Positions 10,148 through 31,030 of a DNA stretch of 64,000 nt are shown piece after piece (the first letter of the stretch is position 1; each line of letters starts with the position of its first letter). Source of the stretch: Nematostella vectensis (Eukaryota; Cnidaria; Anthozoa; Actiniaria; Edwardsiidae); contig NC_064040.1 in the NCBI RefSeq assembly GCF_932526225.1, forward strand, positions 6,855,181 to 6,919,180. Reading direction: 5' to 3'. The translations under genes were made by a program, and so were the position numbers. Under the pieces are notes generated by a model. The model was not told where the DNA came from, made no database searches, and saw only the letters and a program-made list of their open reading frames with translations.

Positions 10148-10864
10148 TTATACAATTTTGTTGAGAACTTCTGGCAGTTCTAAAAGTGATTGAACCACAA
10201 AGTTAGGTTTCATTCCCTTTTCGCTGGGTCCCTTAGCATCTTCTCCCCTCACCCACACAGTAGCCCTGACTCCAGCATCGCGACCCCCCTGAATATCATC
10301 CACTAAGTTATCCCCAATCATAACACAGTCTTCAGGGGCCAAGCCAATGGCATCACATGCTGTTTGGAAAATCGACACGCAAGGCTTAGCTTCTGGTTGT
10401 TCGCCACTGATGATAATGGCATCAAAATATTTCTCCACTTTGCAGAATTCCAGTTTCTCTTTTTGGATTACAGGGTCGCTATTTGTGATAATAGCCATTT
10501 TGTATTGATGTCCAAGATCCTCCAAAAGGAACTGTACTCCTGTCGGAATACCAAGTCCTTTTACCCGGGATTCTCTCCAGAAAGAGTAGAGTTCTCCAGC
10601 GGTTATGTTTGTGATGTTTTCTGGAAGAATATTGATGGCTTTTAGCCATAAACTAGTCCGCCATTCGTGTACACTTTTCGTCCCGTCTGGGTCTACCCAA
10701 TGTTCATGCAAAAGCCTTGAGAACTCAGAAGTGGCGGCTAAGGCTTGCTCTTCTGATAGAGTCTCCATTAGCCATTGCTTCACCTTCTCTAGCGCCTCCA
10801 AGTCCGACTTATTAGTTTGTACAAGAGTGTTATCGAAGTCAAACAGCAGTCCTTTCACTGCCAT
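10148..10864 (-). CDS. NANP: N-acylneuraminate-9-phosphatase (HAD superfamily)
   Basis: Intronless, 238 aa. NANP dephosphorylates N-acetylneuraminate-9-phosphate to free sialic acid in the cytosol, the last step of the sialate-9-phosphate pathway. All HAD motifs are visible. Motif I is FDFDNT at residues 8-13 (nucleophile D9, acid/base D11). Motif II is IITNSD at 125-130. The motif III Lys is in GEQPEAKP at 154-161. Motif IV is MIGDNLVDD at 182-190. The pieces GEQ-x-x-x-KP, DCVMIGD and DIQGG-x-x-AG-x-x-ATVWV are those of NANP rather than of generic HAD hydrolases. Length matches vertebrate NANP (about 248 aa). It is divergent to the poly(A) polymerase gene, with 297 bp between the start codons. 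Confidence 0.88.
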   Translation of the reverse strand: MAVKGLLFDFDNTLVQTNKSDLEALEKVKQWLMETLSEEQALAATSEFSRLLHEHWVDPDGTKSVHEWRTSLWLKAINILPENITNITAGELYSFWRESRVKGLGIPTGVQFLLEDLGHQYKMAIITNSDPVIQKEKLEFCKVEKYFDAIIISGEQPEAKPCVSIFQTACDAIGLAPEDCVMIGDNLVDDIQGGRDAGVRATVWVRGEDAKGPSEKGMKPNFVVQSLLELPEVLNKIV

Positions 10865-10943
10865 TCTCGCTTCTCTCTTTGTTGTTTACATGTCACGCTA
10901 GGTCACGCATTTCCCTGACCGGGAAGGCTGGTGCGATACTTAT

Positions 10944-10953
10944 ACGCATGCGC
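10944..10953. promoter_or_regulatory. NRF1-like palindromic site between NANP and PAP
   Basis: ACGCATGCGC is close to the NRF1 consensus (GCGCATGCGC). It lies in the shared divergent promoter, just outside the left edge of the duplicated unit. The regions upstream of PAP copies 2 and 3 therefore lack it. Function is inferred from motif only. Confidence 0.4.
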
Positions 10954-11025
10954 TTCAGCTTACCTGGCGGAGGTACCTTGCCGCTGCCACAAAGGTACGT
11001 GGGCTCTGGGAACGAGATTGAAGTT

Positions 11026-11036
11026 GCCGCCATTTT
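11026..11036. promoter_or_regulatory. YY1-like site upstream of PAP copy 1
   Basis: GCCGCCATTTT is the complement of the classical YY1 core AA-x-ATGGCGGC. It lies 126 bp before the start codon. The same site is kept upstream of copies 2 (36180-36190) and 3 (62341-62351), so this proximal promoter piece was carried in the duplication. Confidence 0.45.
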
Positions 11037-11161
11037 GTTTTTTTTGTGTGTGTAGACTTTTTTCTCACATACACTTCACGGTATTTTGGCAGTAGGGCTA
11101 TAATATAGCCACTTCAACGCACAGATGCCCACTTGAGACATAGATAGCCGCTGGATGCCCT

Positions 11162-22302
<11,141 letters not shown>

Positions 22303-23200
22303 GAATATCATTAAGCCAAGCGGATTTCTAAAGAGAAAAACAACTACCCTGCTTACATCTGCAAAATGTTTAACGCAGGGGCATGCCAAAATGTTCAACG
22401 CTTTCACTTTAACCAGAGAGTCTCACAGACTGTTTTGACATATTGTGTAGGCTGACTTGCCATGTGACAAAGTGTGGTTCGGGTGGGATTTGAAGGGTGA
22501 CATTATACTGTTTTATATATAAAAAAGTGTAAAATAAAAGTCATGATTTTGTTCCTGTTATATGTACTCTTTGCAAAGCCATGGATATTGTGGTCGCTGA
22601 TAAAACCATCGTCTCGGTTAATGATAAAATTGTTATCCTCCATGATGTAGGGTGTCAATGTCCAGAATTATTGCTTTCCTCCAAAGGATTTCTTGGCCTG
22701 TTTTATTTGGTGGTTCTAACTGCTATATAAAAAATAGCAATCAAAATCATCAGCAATATTTCTGTGTAGCTGCGATTCTGAACGGCATTTTGGTGGCCGG
22801 TTGCTTTCCATACAGTAGCTCCCATCGAAGTTAAAGTAGAATATTCAGTAGTTTTATGTAGTTTAGACTATTTTTAGTGGTAGACTACGACAACTATTTC
22901 CAACATAACTTGGTGGATAATTTTGTAAGTCTGCTGCTTGGGCGATGGCTAAGATTGGCTATGGGTGATGTGCGAAAAGACTCGAGTTAATGGTATGAGT
23001 TAGCTGGAGCTGCTGTGTAAATAACATATCAAGACATTTACATATTTGGTCTTTGCTAGACTTTGTAAATTACTAGGTCTACCAGGATTTTCATGTACCA
23101 TGTCATCAAATTTAGGGGAATTGTTTTATGGAAATAAAGTTTTTAAAACCCTTATAAGTGTAATCTTTTTATGGGTGCTGAGGTGAAGAAATCCCATAGG
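22303..23200. other. 3' UTR and downstream flank of PAP copy 1
   Basis: AATAAA at 22533-22538, about 230 bp after the stop, is the likely poly(A) signal. The rest is AT-rich, with no gene seen. The same arrangement follows copy 2 (AATAAA at 46427-46432). Confidence 0.6.
22533..22538 (+). terminator. Poly(A) signal of PAP copy 1
   Basis: Canonical AATAAA in 'gtaaaataaaagtcatg', 230 bp beyond the TGA. It is conserved in copy 2. Confidence 0.65.
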
Positions 23201-23214
23201 AGGGGCTGGTAAGG

Positions 23215-23640
23215 TATTGTGCCAGCAATACTTTTGCCAAGGCCCGGGCGGGGCGTCTGAAGTGAAGAGTTGGAATTTCAAAGTCTAGAATTGGGGGACT
23301 TGGTTTTTTCATAGACGGCAGATCAAGGATCGCGTAGATTAATAATTAGCAATCATTATTCTACGACGGGACTGGGGCCTTTCATAGAAAAGAGAGGGAC
23401 CCGCGCCGCGCCCCCCAGCCCGCTTTCCATGGCCGGGTAAAAAAAAAATGGCAATTGCCAATCTACGTCGGGCGGGGTACGGGTAGAAAGGGTCGGGCAG
23501 GGGCTTTCATAGAAATGGGTATAAGCCGCGCCCCGCCGCCCCTCCCAGCCCGTTCTCCGTTGTTTTTTGTATGCCCTAGGGCATGCCCAACGCCTGGGGT
23601 ATACCTTCTGGGGGCCTCGTGGGAGAGGGGTGTGTTATAG
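23215..23640. repeat. GC-rich degenerate tandem repeat (U1)
   Basis: Loose repeats of roughly 100 bp are built around 'tttcatagaaa', 'ctacg.cgggcggggt' and 'ccccgccg'. In U2 (47150-47600) the block 'aattagcaatcatta' plus GC-rich sequence is doubled, so the array is unstable. It lies next to the minus-strand mobile-element ORFs and may be that element's terminal region. Confidence 0.55.
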
Positions 23641-23840
23641 GGGTCGCTTAAAGCATTTGCTTAAAGCGCCTCGCTAGGGGATGGCTGGCCCCCCTTGTGT
23701 TATAACATGTGGGAACCTTGCAATTAGACCCCCGTCTGTAGTATACCGAGCGTTGGATTGGACCACCACCCTACGGAGCGCGGAATGACCGTTTTTCGGC
23801 CGTAAATTCAAAGCCGCTGGCGTGGCGTTTAAACCTGAGC

Positions 23841-24490
23841 TTTACTCGAACACCTCGCTCCCGAACTCCTCGCGAATTTCTCGCAGTCTCTTTTTCATCT
23901 TTTCGCGTGTCTCCAGGGACTTTCTCGGGGGCCCTTTTTTGCATTTTTTCTCACGCGATGCGAGGCCGTGTCGAGCTCTGATAGCGGCCTTGAGCGCGTT
24001 GTATCTCTCGTTCCCGAAGTATTAGCTGAAACTCTTCGTCTGAGATATGCTCGTCTTGTAGAGCCTTAGAGACCAGCTCGCTGATCGAGTTTTTCTTACT
24101 CTCCGCTAAAACCATCGTGTCTTCGTGTTTAGCCACCTTGCTCGGAAGACCCCTAGAGACTACCCCTTTGCCTGCGCCCACGACACCGACCAGCCGAGCG
24201 ACCCCTGCCAGCGGACCGCCGATCAAAACCCCTATCCCACTCAAAGAGATCCCTACCCCGGCGCTGGAAAGCGCCCCTGCAGCGATGCCGGATGCCACAG
24301 AAACAGCATGGGTAACGGCAAAGGTGCGCTTATACTTTTTCCGCACCTGTCGATGATGCGTTATCTCGTTGTCTAGAACCGCCTGAGTGTCACATATCTT
24401 CTGGAGTCGGAAGCTTTGCACGTCGCTGCCGCTGTGCATACTGGGAAGCGAGGGGTATATGGCACCATCGCTAACGTCGCTGTTTGCCAT
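23841..24490 (-). pseudogene. Mobile-element ORF with Gly/Ala-rich hydrophobic core (U1)
   Basis: A 179-codon frame (24490-23951) starts MANSDVSDG and carries a charged segment (HHRQVRKKYKRTF). It then has a long Gly/Ala/Val-rich hydrophobic stretch at about residues 63-110, and ends near ISDEEFQLILRERE. After this point the minus-strand sequence continues open in another frame, giving a Lys/Arg/Glu-rich tail down to about 23845. This implies a frameshift near 24015-24030. The same break is in the U2 copy, so it is older than the duplication. I do not recognise a named family. Gene context (dense small ORFs, GC-rich) fits a self-synthesising DNA element of Polinton/adintovirus type, but no integrase, DNA polymerase or protease is in the window. 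Confidence 0.5.
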
Positions 24491-24506
24491 GTCTGTTACG
24501 TCGGAG

Positions 24507-25195
24507 CTAGGTTAGCTCTAATACAAGGCGAACAGGCTTGCCCTTAAAGTCCACCCGTCTACCGCAGTCATCCCTGATCCATATTTGGATACTCGAGACA
24601 AACTCAGAGGAAGATGCTGCGAGACAAACGGGGATGTCGGGTCCATAGACGACTTTCTCGTGCGGTCTCCCGAGGGTTTCTAGGCAAGCGAGAACGTTTG
24701 AAGGCTCGCCTAAGGAGAGGCATTTCGTGCGATCTACGATATCGCAGCAGATGTAGAGGGCCTCTATTTTCGGCAAAGCCACCTTAAGTGGGGCCCCCCC
24801 AAGGGAAGTGCGAGGCCCCGCTCCCCCAACTGATTGTCTTTAGCCTCTAGGCCAAACAGTGCGCAAAGCTCGGCATTCAGGAACGCAACGCCACTGGGCA
24901 TAAGCGCGATCTTCTCGGTGAGGGGATCCAGCTTCGCGGTCAGAATCTTGCTTTCAGCGCGGTTGATCGTTTCCACGATGGACTCGGCCGTGTGGTGCCC
25001 GGCTGGCAGAGTAGCGATGGGCGGGAGGGCGGATATAGTCGTTATCTGGTGCTCCCGCTCGAGATTATACCAGCTGTTAAACAGCGAGCACTGCCGGAGC
25101 GCCACGAAGCGTGGGCGCCTTATCGGCCGCTCGAAGTAGAGCGTCTGTTCGCCTTTGGTGAGCACAGTATGTAGGACCACCATTGTATTGAACAC
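24507..25195 (-). pseudogene. Mobile-element ORF, one gene broken by a frameshift (U1)
   Basis: Two minus-strand frames, 25195-24764 and 24782-24507, overlap at a C/G homopolymer region (about 24790-24830). They probably come from one gene of about 230 codons. The N-terminal part has FVALRQCSLFNSWYNL; the C-terminal part has ALPKIEALYICCD and ends VDFKGKPVRLVLEL. The final pattern (strand, DxxGR-x-VDF-x-G, hydrophobic end) resembles minor structural proteins of virus-like DNA elements, but this is a weak inference. The frame order is the same in U2. The start is 31 bp from a divergent ORF at 25226. Confidence 0.5.
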
Positions 25196-25225
25196 AGCCC
25201 GCCTTCGTGTTTAATAGGACTGAGC

Positions 25226-25480
25226 ATGGATTGGGAAGGCTGGCGGATGCTGAACGAGGAGGCGGAAGAGACGAAAAGGGCGGCAACTGCGGCGGGAGCC
25301 TCTATAGCCAAACATATCAAACACGCTATAGCCGAACAAATCAAACACGCAAAATCCGGTTTCCCTAGGTCTCTAACCCTCGGCCAAAGGCTGCTCTACG
25401 CCGTGCCCGCGACCCCCGTGGAGAGCACGGCCTCAGACATCACCCCACTACTCACGCAGCTAGAGATACACGTGGCTTAG
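25226..25480 (+). CDS. Small mobile-element ORF, 84 aa (U1)
   Basis: Starts MDWEGWRMLNEEAEETKRAA, has a Lys/His/Ala-rich middle and ends LLTQLEIHVA. It is divergent to the minus-strand ORF ending at 25195. No family recognised. Its codon use is GC-rich like the neighbouring ORFs and unlike the AT-rich flanks, so it belongs to the same element. U2 lacks it because of a deletion. Confidence 0.4.
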   Translation: MDWEGWRMLNEEAEETKRAATAAGASIAKHIKHAIAEQIKHAKSGFPRSLTLGQRLLYAVPATPVESTASDITPLLTQLEIHVA

Positions 25481-25484
25481 GACA

Positions 25485-25873
25485 AATCATTCACGACTAG
25501 GGTCCGAGACATATTCAAAGAGCTTTAAAAATCATTCTAAGGCACGAATATACGAGCTATAGTAGTGCCCTTGCCTCAACGTCTCTCCAATTTTTGTCTG
25601 AGAGAAGGGATGAAGCATGTCGGAAATTTATGGCAAGAGCTAAAACTGTTGAACCCTTAAAATCTGTGGTTAATAACATGACAACTGTCCAACATGGATA
25701 TAATTTGAGATCAGGAAATGAGAAAATAATAGGACCGCAAGCTAAAACTTGTAGGTTTAGAGATTTTGTGACTATGCGCTATTGTTAGTTTCTGTGTGAC
25801 GACCTCTCACTTGTAATTCAGCCATGATAGCTGCAATGGTGTAGAAATAAACATATATTATTATTATTATTAA
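25485..25873 (+). mobile_element. 5'-truncated LINE, 3' end with (ATT)n tail
   Basis: The fragment reads as the C-terminal end of a non-LTR reverse transcriptase: IQRALKIIL, then LSERRDEACRKF, then HGYNLRSGN and a short C-terminus ending at a TAG near 25788. A short 3' UTR and an ATT repeat (25856-25870) follow. This is the usual layout of CR1/L2-type elements. It is inserted between mobile-element ORFs. The corresponding region is missing from U2. Confidence 0.75.
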
Positions 25874-26758
25874 GAGACAGTAGTCACGCACAAGTCCGCC
25901 AAGGAGTCTCGCCGGTGGCTATCGGAGCCTTCCTATGGGTACTGGCCACAGCAACTCAACTTTGCGGTCTGGTGCGCAACCGCCGGATGTGGGGTGTCCC
26001 TAACTGACCCCACTTTCGCCACGCTCCCCTCTGTCATCATGGGATTTCTAAGGTTTCACGTCTACTTTACCACCCGAAGGATACTCTACGAGCTCGGCGC
26101 CCCCCTGTCTGGCGAAAGCCCGTTCACGCAAAAAGGTAACCCCTACAAGAAGGCCGCTTTCGAGCGTCTATGTATAGAGTTCGGTTTGCCGCGTAAGCCG
26201 GACTTCCGATGGAAAGGCGGGCGGAACCACGGGCTAGGCGATGTGTTTGTGTTCTACCCGGGGGAGGGGTATCGCAACGTGCACGTGATCCGTGGCTACG
26301 ACACGGCGGCGGACGAGTACCCGAGCCACCTCAATCTGTTTAGCGACGAAGGTGGGACGTACAATAGTGGGAAGCAGGTGGGTTACATACGCAACGACGA
26401 CCACGGGGGCGTGCAATATAGCTGGTTTGCGCCTCCCAAAGGTGAGGGGCTGACAAAAGCAGGGCTAGGAAGACTCGACCGCTCGGTCGAGGCGTTCGTC
26501 TACACAGTGCTTGGCGCGCAGGTAAACGTCCGTTCCTCCATCGCAGGGGCCGGTAGGCAGGCCATGGATGCGCAGGCGGAGTTCACGAAGCTGCTTGAAG
26601 ACGCGATCATAGAAAACGACATCGCTCAAAGCGTGCAAAGGTACCAGTTAGCCGTGCAGGAGGCCAAGGTGAGACTGAGTCTTGCGGTCGCACCAGGAGT
26701 GTGGCTGATGCCGAGCGATCTGGTGATAAACACGCAAAGCGTCGTAGGCTACAACAAA
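25874..26758 (+). pseudogene. Mobile-element ORF running into minisatellite (U1)
   Basis: The open frame begins before the first ATG at 25994. It includes KESRRWLSEPSYGYWPQQ and NFAVWCATAGCG, then FLRFHVYFTTRRILYELG, later DVFVFYPGEGYRNVHVIRG, and a C-terminal helical part. The 5' end is lost at the LINE insertion, and the 3' end is replaced by the minisatellite at 26759, which stays open in all three forward frames. In U2 about 250 more bases of genuine coding sequence (to about 49800) are kept. No family recognised. Confidence 0.5.
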
Positions 26759-27100
26759 CAGCTATCCACACTATACACAGCTATCCACACCATACACAGC
26801 TATCCACACCATACACAGCCATACACAGCTATCTACACCATACACAGCTATCCACACCATCCACAGCTATCTACACCATCCACAGCTATGCACACCATCC
26901 ACAACAATCTACACCATCCACAGCCATACACACCATCCACAATTATGTACACCGCACACACCTATCTACACCATCTACAGCTATCCACACCATACACAAT
27001 TATCTACAGCTATCTACACCAATCCACATCATCCACAGCTATCCACACCATACATAACTATCTACACCATACGCAGCTATCCACACTATACACGGCAATC
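26759..27100 (+). repeat. 19-bp minisatellite block A (U1), forward orientation
   Basis: The unit is 'tccacaccatacacagcta' with variants (ctatctacaccatccacag and others). The period of 19 is not a multiple of 3, so any forward frame cycles through a 19-residue peptide (AIHTIHSYPHHTQLSTPYT) without stops. The long ORFs here are artefacts of the repeat. Confidence 0.95.
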
Positions 27101-27419
27101 CAAAGCTTTAATCGAACTGATAGGGATGCTTGTCGTATTTTTCATCTCTGAAAATTCACTGCTCTCAAAATGGCCTCGGTCAGCACCTATTCAGAACCTC
27201 GGTCACAATTTAACTATACGGACCTTCAAGCCGGTAAATAACCAGCTTTAGGGATTCCCAAAACCAGTAGATAGCTTTGATTTGCTCCTTTATCTTGGGA
27301 TATCCGAGTTTCGTGTCGCGCGCAAGATTCAATGCCAATCTAAGACATTTTTCGGTAATATTAAAAACAAATTCTTATTTAATCTAACTGAGTTGGGGAA
27401 TACTAAAACAATTATTCCC

Positions 27420-27562
27420 CTCAGCCTAAGTTCAAACGTCGTATTATCAGTGAGCCGTATTAAATGCAAATGCATGCAAATGAATCGAATCGATTGTTTC
27501 ATCTTCATGCATTTGCATTTAATACGGCTCATGGATAATACGACGTTTGAACTTAGCCTCAG
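27420..27562. repeat. Inverted repeat with 57-bp arms (U1)
   Basis: The arms (27420-27476 and 27506-27562) are nearly perfect complements around a 29-bp loop. They contain CTAAGTTCAAACGTCGTATT and ATTAAATGCAAATGCATG. POU-type octamers (ATGCAAAT / ATTTGCAT) occur in both arms. The U2 copy is at 51818-51960. Probably a foldback element; no target duplication seen. Confidence 0.85.
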
Positions 27563-29060
27563 GGTCGATGAACAGCGGCAGGATATATCCACCATTAGTT
27601 TTCCCCAAACCAGTGGATAGCGATTTTTACGCGCTCTGATTGGCTCTTGTATCTCGGAATTTTCGTGGATATTCATCTTCCCTTTGGGGAATAATTGTTC
27701 AATATTCATCTCCCCTTTTGGGAATGATTGTTCGATATTTCTAACCTTTCTCAAAACTACTCCTGGACCCAGTTTAATAATATTGCAGCAGGGATTTTTT
27801 TTAGATAGTTTGTTGTTTACAGTAGTTGTCCGGTCAATATTTAGAGGAACCTTTTTCAATTAGTTAGGTCAAACCAATGAATGGCGCCAATGACTGACCT
27901 AAAAAAAAAAACAATGTAAAAAAAGCACCCAGGATAATGCAGTGTCAGCTTGCTCGATTTTTTTTGCCACCAACCTTGCCCTCGTCCCGAATGGTGAACA
28001 AAATGGCCCTGCAGATTGGTATCCGTGAAAGAGATGTGCAGGGACGAGAAGGACCATTTTATGTTTCATGGGGATTGTGAATATTTTGGGGGCGCGATAG
28101 TTTGTTTTCACTGGGATCTAGGTGGCTGTGCCGTTTTTTTTTTCCCGTCATCTTCACATTTCAACTCCACAGTCTGAGTAGCCTGAATTTTAGGCGCCTT
28201 TTCCCTGAAATTCAGACTACTGTCTGAGTCGATATGAGGGAAATTTTTGATGAGCCGATAGTATCAATCAGTTGTTTTCAAAACCTTTTCTTTCCACAAA
28301 AAATCAGGAACCGGTAGCACTGTTTAAAAATCATATCCCTTTCCTTAAACAAGGTTTATCTCGACCAAGGAAATCCCGACCTTCCCCTAAAACTGCGTTG
28401 AAAAAAAATACGAACCACCCCCAAAACATAGCAGCCCACGACGTGGCAATAAAATATGTGAACTGAAATATGTAACAAAATAGGGATAAGAATGGTGTCA
28501 TCTGGAAAATTTTTTATTTTATTTTCTAGAGCATGTATTTTTCTATCTGTAACTCAAGAAGACAGTGTATAAGAATCAGTTGTTACAAAAGACGCAGCGC
28601 TAGTTGGATGTGTAGTCAGAGACTTATTTTCGCGCAGCCTCTATGCTGCCATTGCTGGCACGATGGACACAAAACTATGTTGGATTGTGTTCTCCTATTA
28701 CACAGGTTGCACAGATTCTTGGATGTTTTGATTCCTGAAAGGAAATACGAAGAGTATTTACTGATAATTCACAAAAATTAAAAGAATATTTATTCAACCT
28801 GTAGAGGATAAATGATATCAAGTTGCCAAAAAAACGGAATGACATTTCAGTTTCATTTTAAAATTTGCGAAAAAGGCGAGGGAATATTTACAAACACTGT
28901 CATTTATGGGCCGGGTGTACTTCTTTTTCAATTACGACCCATCAATATCGACCCGTAATTTGCTGGGAAAGTGTTTTTCGAGCTATCTGCTGGAAAAAGG
29001 AACAGATAAATTTTTCCCAGCAACTTTTTAAATTGATATTTTTTGCATCAGAACACATAG

Positions 29061-29141
29061 AAACAACGGAATACGATTGCTTACATCACCAGTAAAAATG
29101 AGGAGATAGCTAACTTGAAAGAGCAAAATAAACAGCTGCAG
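29061..29141 (+). CDS. Isolated exon-like segment with coiled-coil heptads (geminin-like?) (U1)
   Basis: Between an acceptor-like 'aacacatag' and a donor-like CAG|gtgtac, 27 codons are open: KQRNTIAYITSKNEEIA then NLKEQNKQLQ. The pattern (K-x-EEIA-x-LK-x-x-N-x-x-L-x) resembles the coiled coil of geminin, multicilin or GEMC1. The U2 copy at 53456-53536 keeps the frame (Asn to Asp and Thr to Met changes only). No partner exons found, so it may be a captured or orphan exon. Confidence 0.25.
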
Positions 29142-30814
29142 GTGTACATCATTCTTTTTTTTTTCGCATTCTTGTCCATTCCATATCCAATGTCCAAATA
29201 CTCATTTCTATCCATTCAACTTATCATTGATAGGTTCCCTAAGCCTACATTATCCATTCAACTAACCATGTCGTCTATTCCCTGATTTAAGTTGATATAG
29301 GAGTTCAAGTCTTTTACAATAGCATTTCCAAATAAATATATTATGCATGTGAATCCATGCCAACTTGAAGTGAATATTGAAGCATCCTTCAATAAATAGC
29401 AAAATTATCATTCCACTGTCAAATTCAAATCCACTGCTTCTTCTTTTCAACGACAGTATATGTAAAACAATGGCCCATACTCCATGAATTGATGTACATG
29501 CCAACCAAATGCTTCAGAAAGTTTATAAGCTGATGTCCTTATCCAGGTAGTGTTCAGACCATGTTTTTACTTTTGTAAGCAGTTAACTGTACAGCCTGAA
29601 TATATCCCATGAACAATTAGTAATCCATCTGTTGCCATCCATCTTTTTTATCGCTGAGAAAGAAGAAAGGAACTTATTAATTTTAGATGACAGCTATTTC
29701 GAATTTTATCAGTAAGCTTATTCCATTAAAAGATAAATTGCTAAACATTTTCCTGGACAAAATTGAATTGAATTGAATAATTGTAGACTTACCCGAAACT
29801 TGTGGTTCTTTCCACGACAACCTTTGTCCAACTGTGTTTAGTTGTAGGGAGTTTGAGTTGAATTCAATCCGTCAAGAAATACATTTCAAAAAGCTACACC
29901 GCCACGTGCTCACACTCTTCGACTAGGATGTGCACGAACGAACTAAAATGATTGAATTCATTCCTTATTTATATTATTTTAAAGCAAAATAGTTTGCAGG
30001 TTTCCAAAATAGTCTTAAACTAAAGTTATTCGTTGATAATTGCAGATATTTGAAGGATAATTCGCCCCATGACAGGTTCTCCAATAGGGTTCTGGATTCC
30101 GGATCCTAGTGTGTGGATTCCGGATTCCATGTGGGTTTTTTCCCGTGGATTCCGGATTCCATTTTTGTGTTCCAGGTTTTTTACAAAACTTTAAATACCT
30201 CCAGTGCCTATATGTTCTAAATCTTTCTAATGCCTGTAAAGTTTTGTTTTTACCTTTTGATTCCATTTATAAACGTTTTGCGTTGTGTCGCTCGTTGTGT
30301 AGACCACATCAAGAAATTTTAAAAGAAACAGTTTTTTTATTACTGTCAAAAAACAAAACTGCATATCAAAGCATACTGTATCTTTTGTCTGTGCGTTACG
30401 TGGATAACTATGCTTCGATATAAGTCGAAAAGTCGCAAATTTAATAGATCAAGGAAACCTTATTAACTCATCGGGCAATAAATGTTGCTGAGAATATGCC
30501 TACTTCTTTGTATATCAAAACACATTATCAGGCTCTGATATTTTGTTTGACCGTGCCATTGTGGCCCGCTTTGGTGGAATATCAGGGCGAGTTTGGGAGA
30601 GCCATGGTAAGTATTTTGGCACGAGCCTATGACAATAACTAAAGTAGACATCACTATCGTAAAATGAAACGCGTTGTTTAGCGTCCTGATAAACTAACGC
30701 CTTCCACTCTCCTCGGGAACGACTCTTCTGTTGCTTCTGTGGGTCTGTGGGGGGTAGAAGAAGCCAGCCACTTTCCTTCTTCGTTCTCATCTTTCCGTGT
30801 CTTTCCGTGTCTGA

Positions 30815-31030
30815 TGTGGAACGATTACTAGGGCAATAACCTACGCTTTAAGATCAGGCAGGGGCTCGGCCAGCCTGCAGTCTTCGCGCACCAACAGACT
30901 AAGAGACTTTGTCACGCACAAGTACTTTAATGTAATGTAATGCTGCTAGTATAGCTTTGTGTCTCTACCTGTAATTCAGTCGAAACACTAAGAGAGGTCA
31001 TATGTGAATAAACTTGAATTATTATTATGT
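30815..31030 (+). mobile_element. LINE 3' end inserted in the transposon (U1)
   Basis: The frame reads YALRSGRGSA then TNRLRDFVTHKYFNVM and a stop, followed by a short 3' UTR and an 'attattatt' tail. This is a reverse transcriptase C-terminus of the same general type as the LINE tail at 25485-25873. It abuts the 3' end of the minus-strand gene. The U2 copy is at about 55231-55446. Confidence 0.65.

Larger units (their letters stand above)
27101..30061. other. Spacer between minisatellite block A and the DNA transposon (U1)
   Basis: AT-rich, about 3 kb, collinear with 51499-54456 in U2. It contains a long inverted repeat (27420-27562), a smaller hairpin near 28167-28230 (GTCTGA / TCAGAC words), and one exon-like segment at 29061-29141. 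No complete gene is seen. Confidence 0.5.

Noticed and set aside
26759-27100. CRISPR-like regular repeat
   Set aside because: Units are contiguous 19-mers without unique spacers, in a eukaryotic genome; it is a minisatellite.
27329-27859. 176-codon minus-strand ORF (and 51727-52257)
   Set aside because: Overlaps the palindrome and direct repeats such as 'cccttttggg'; the internal peptide repeats come from the DNA repeats.
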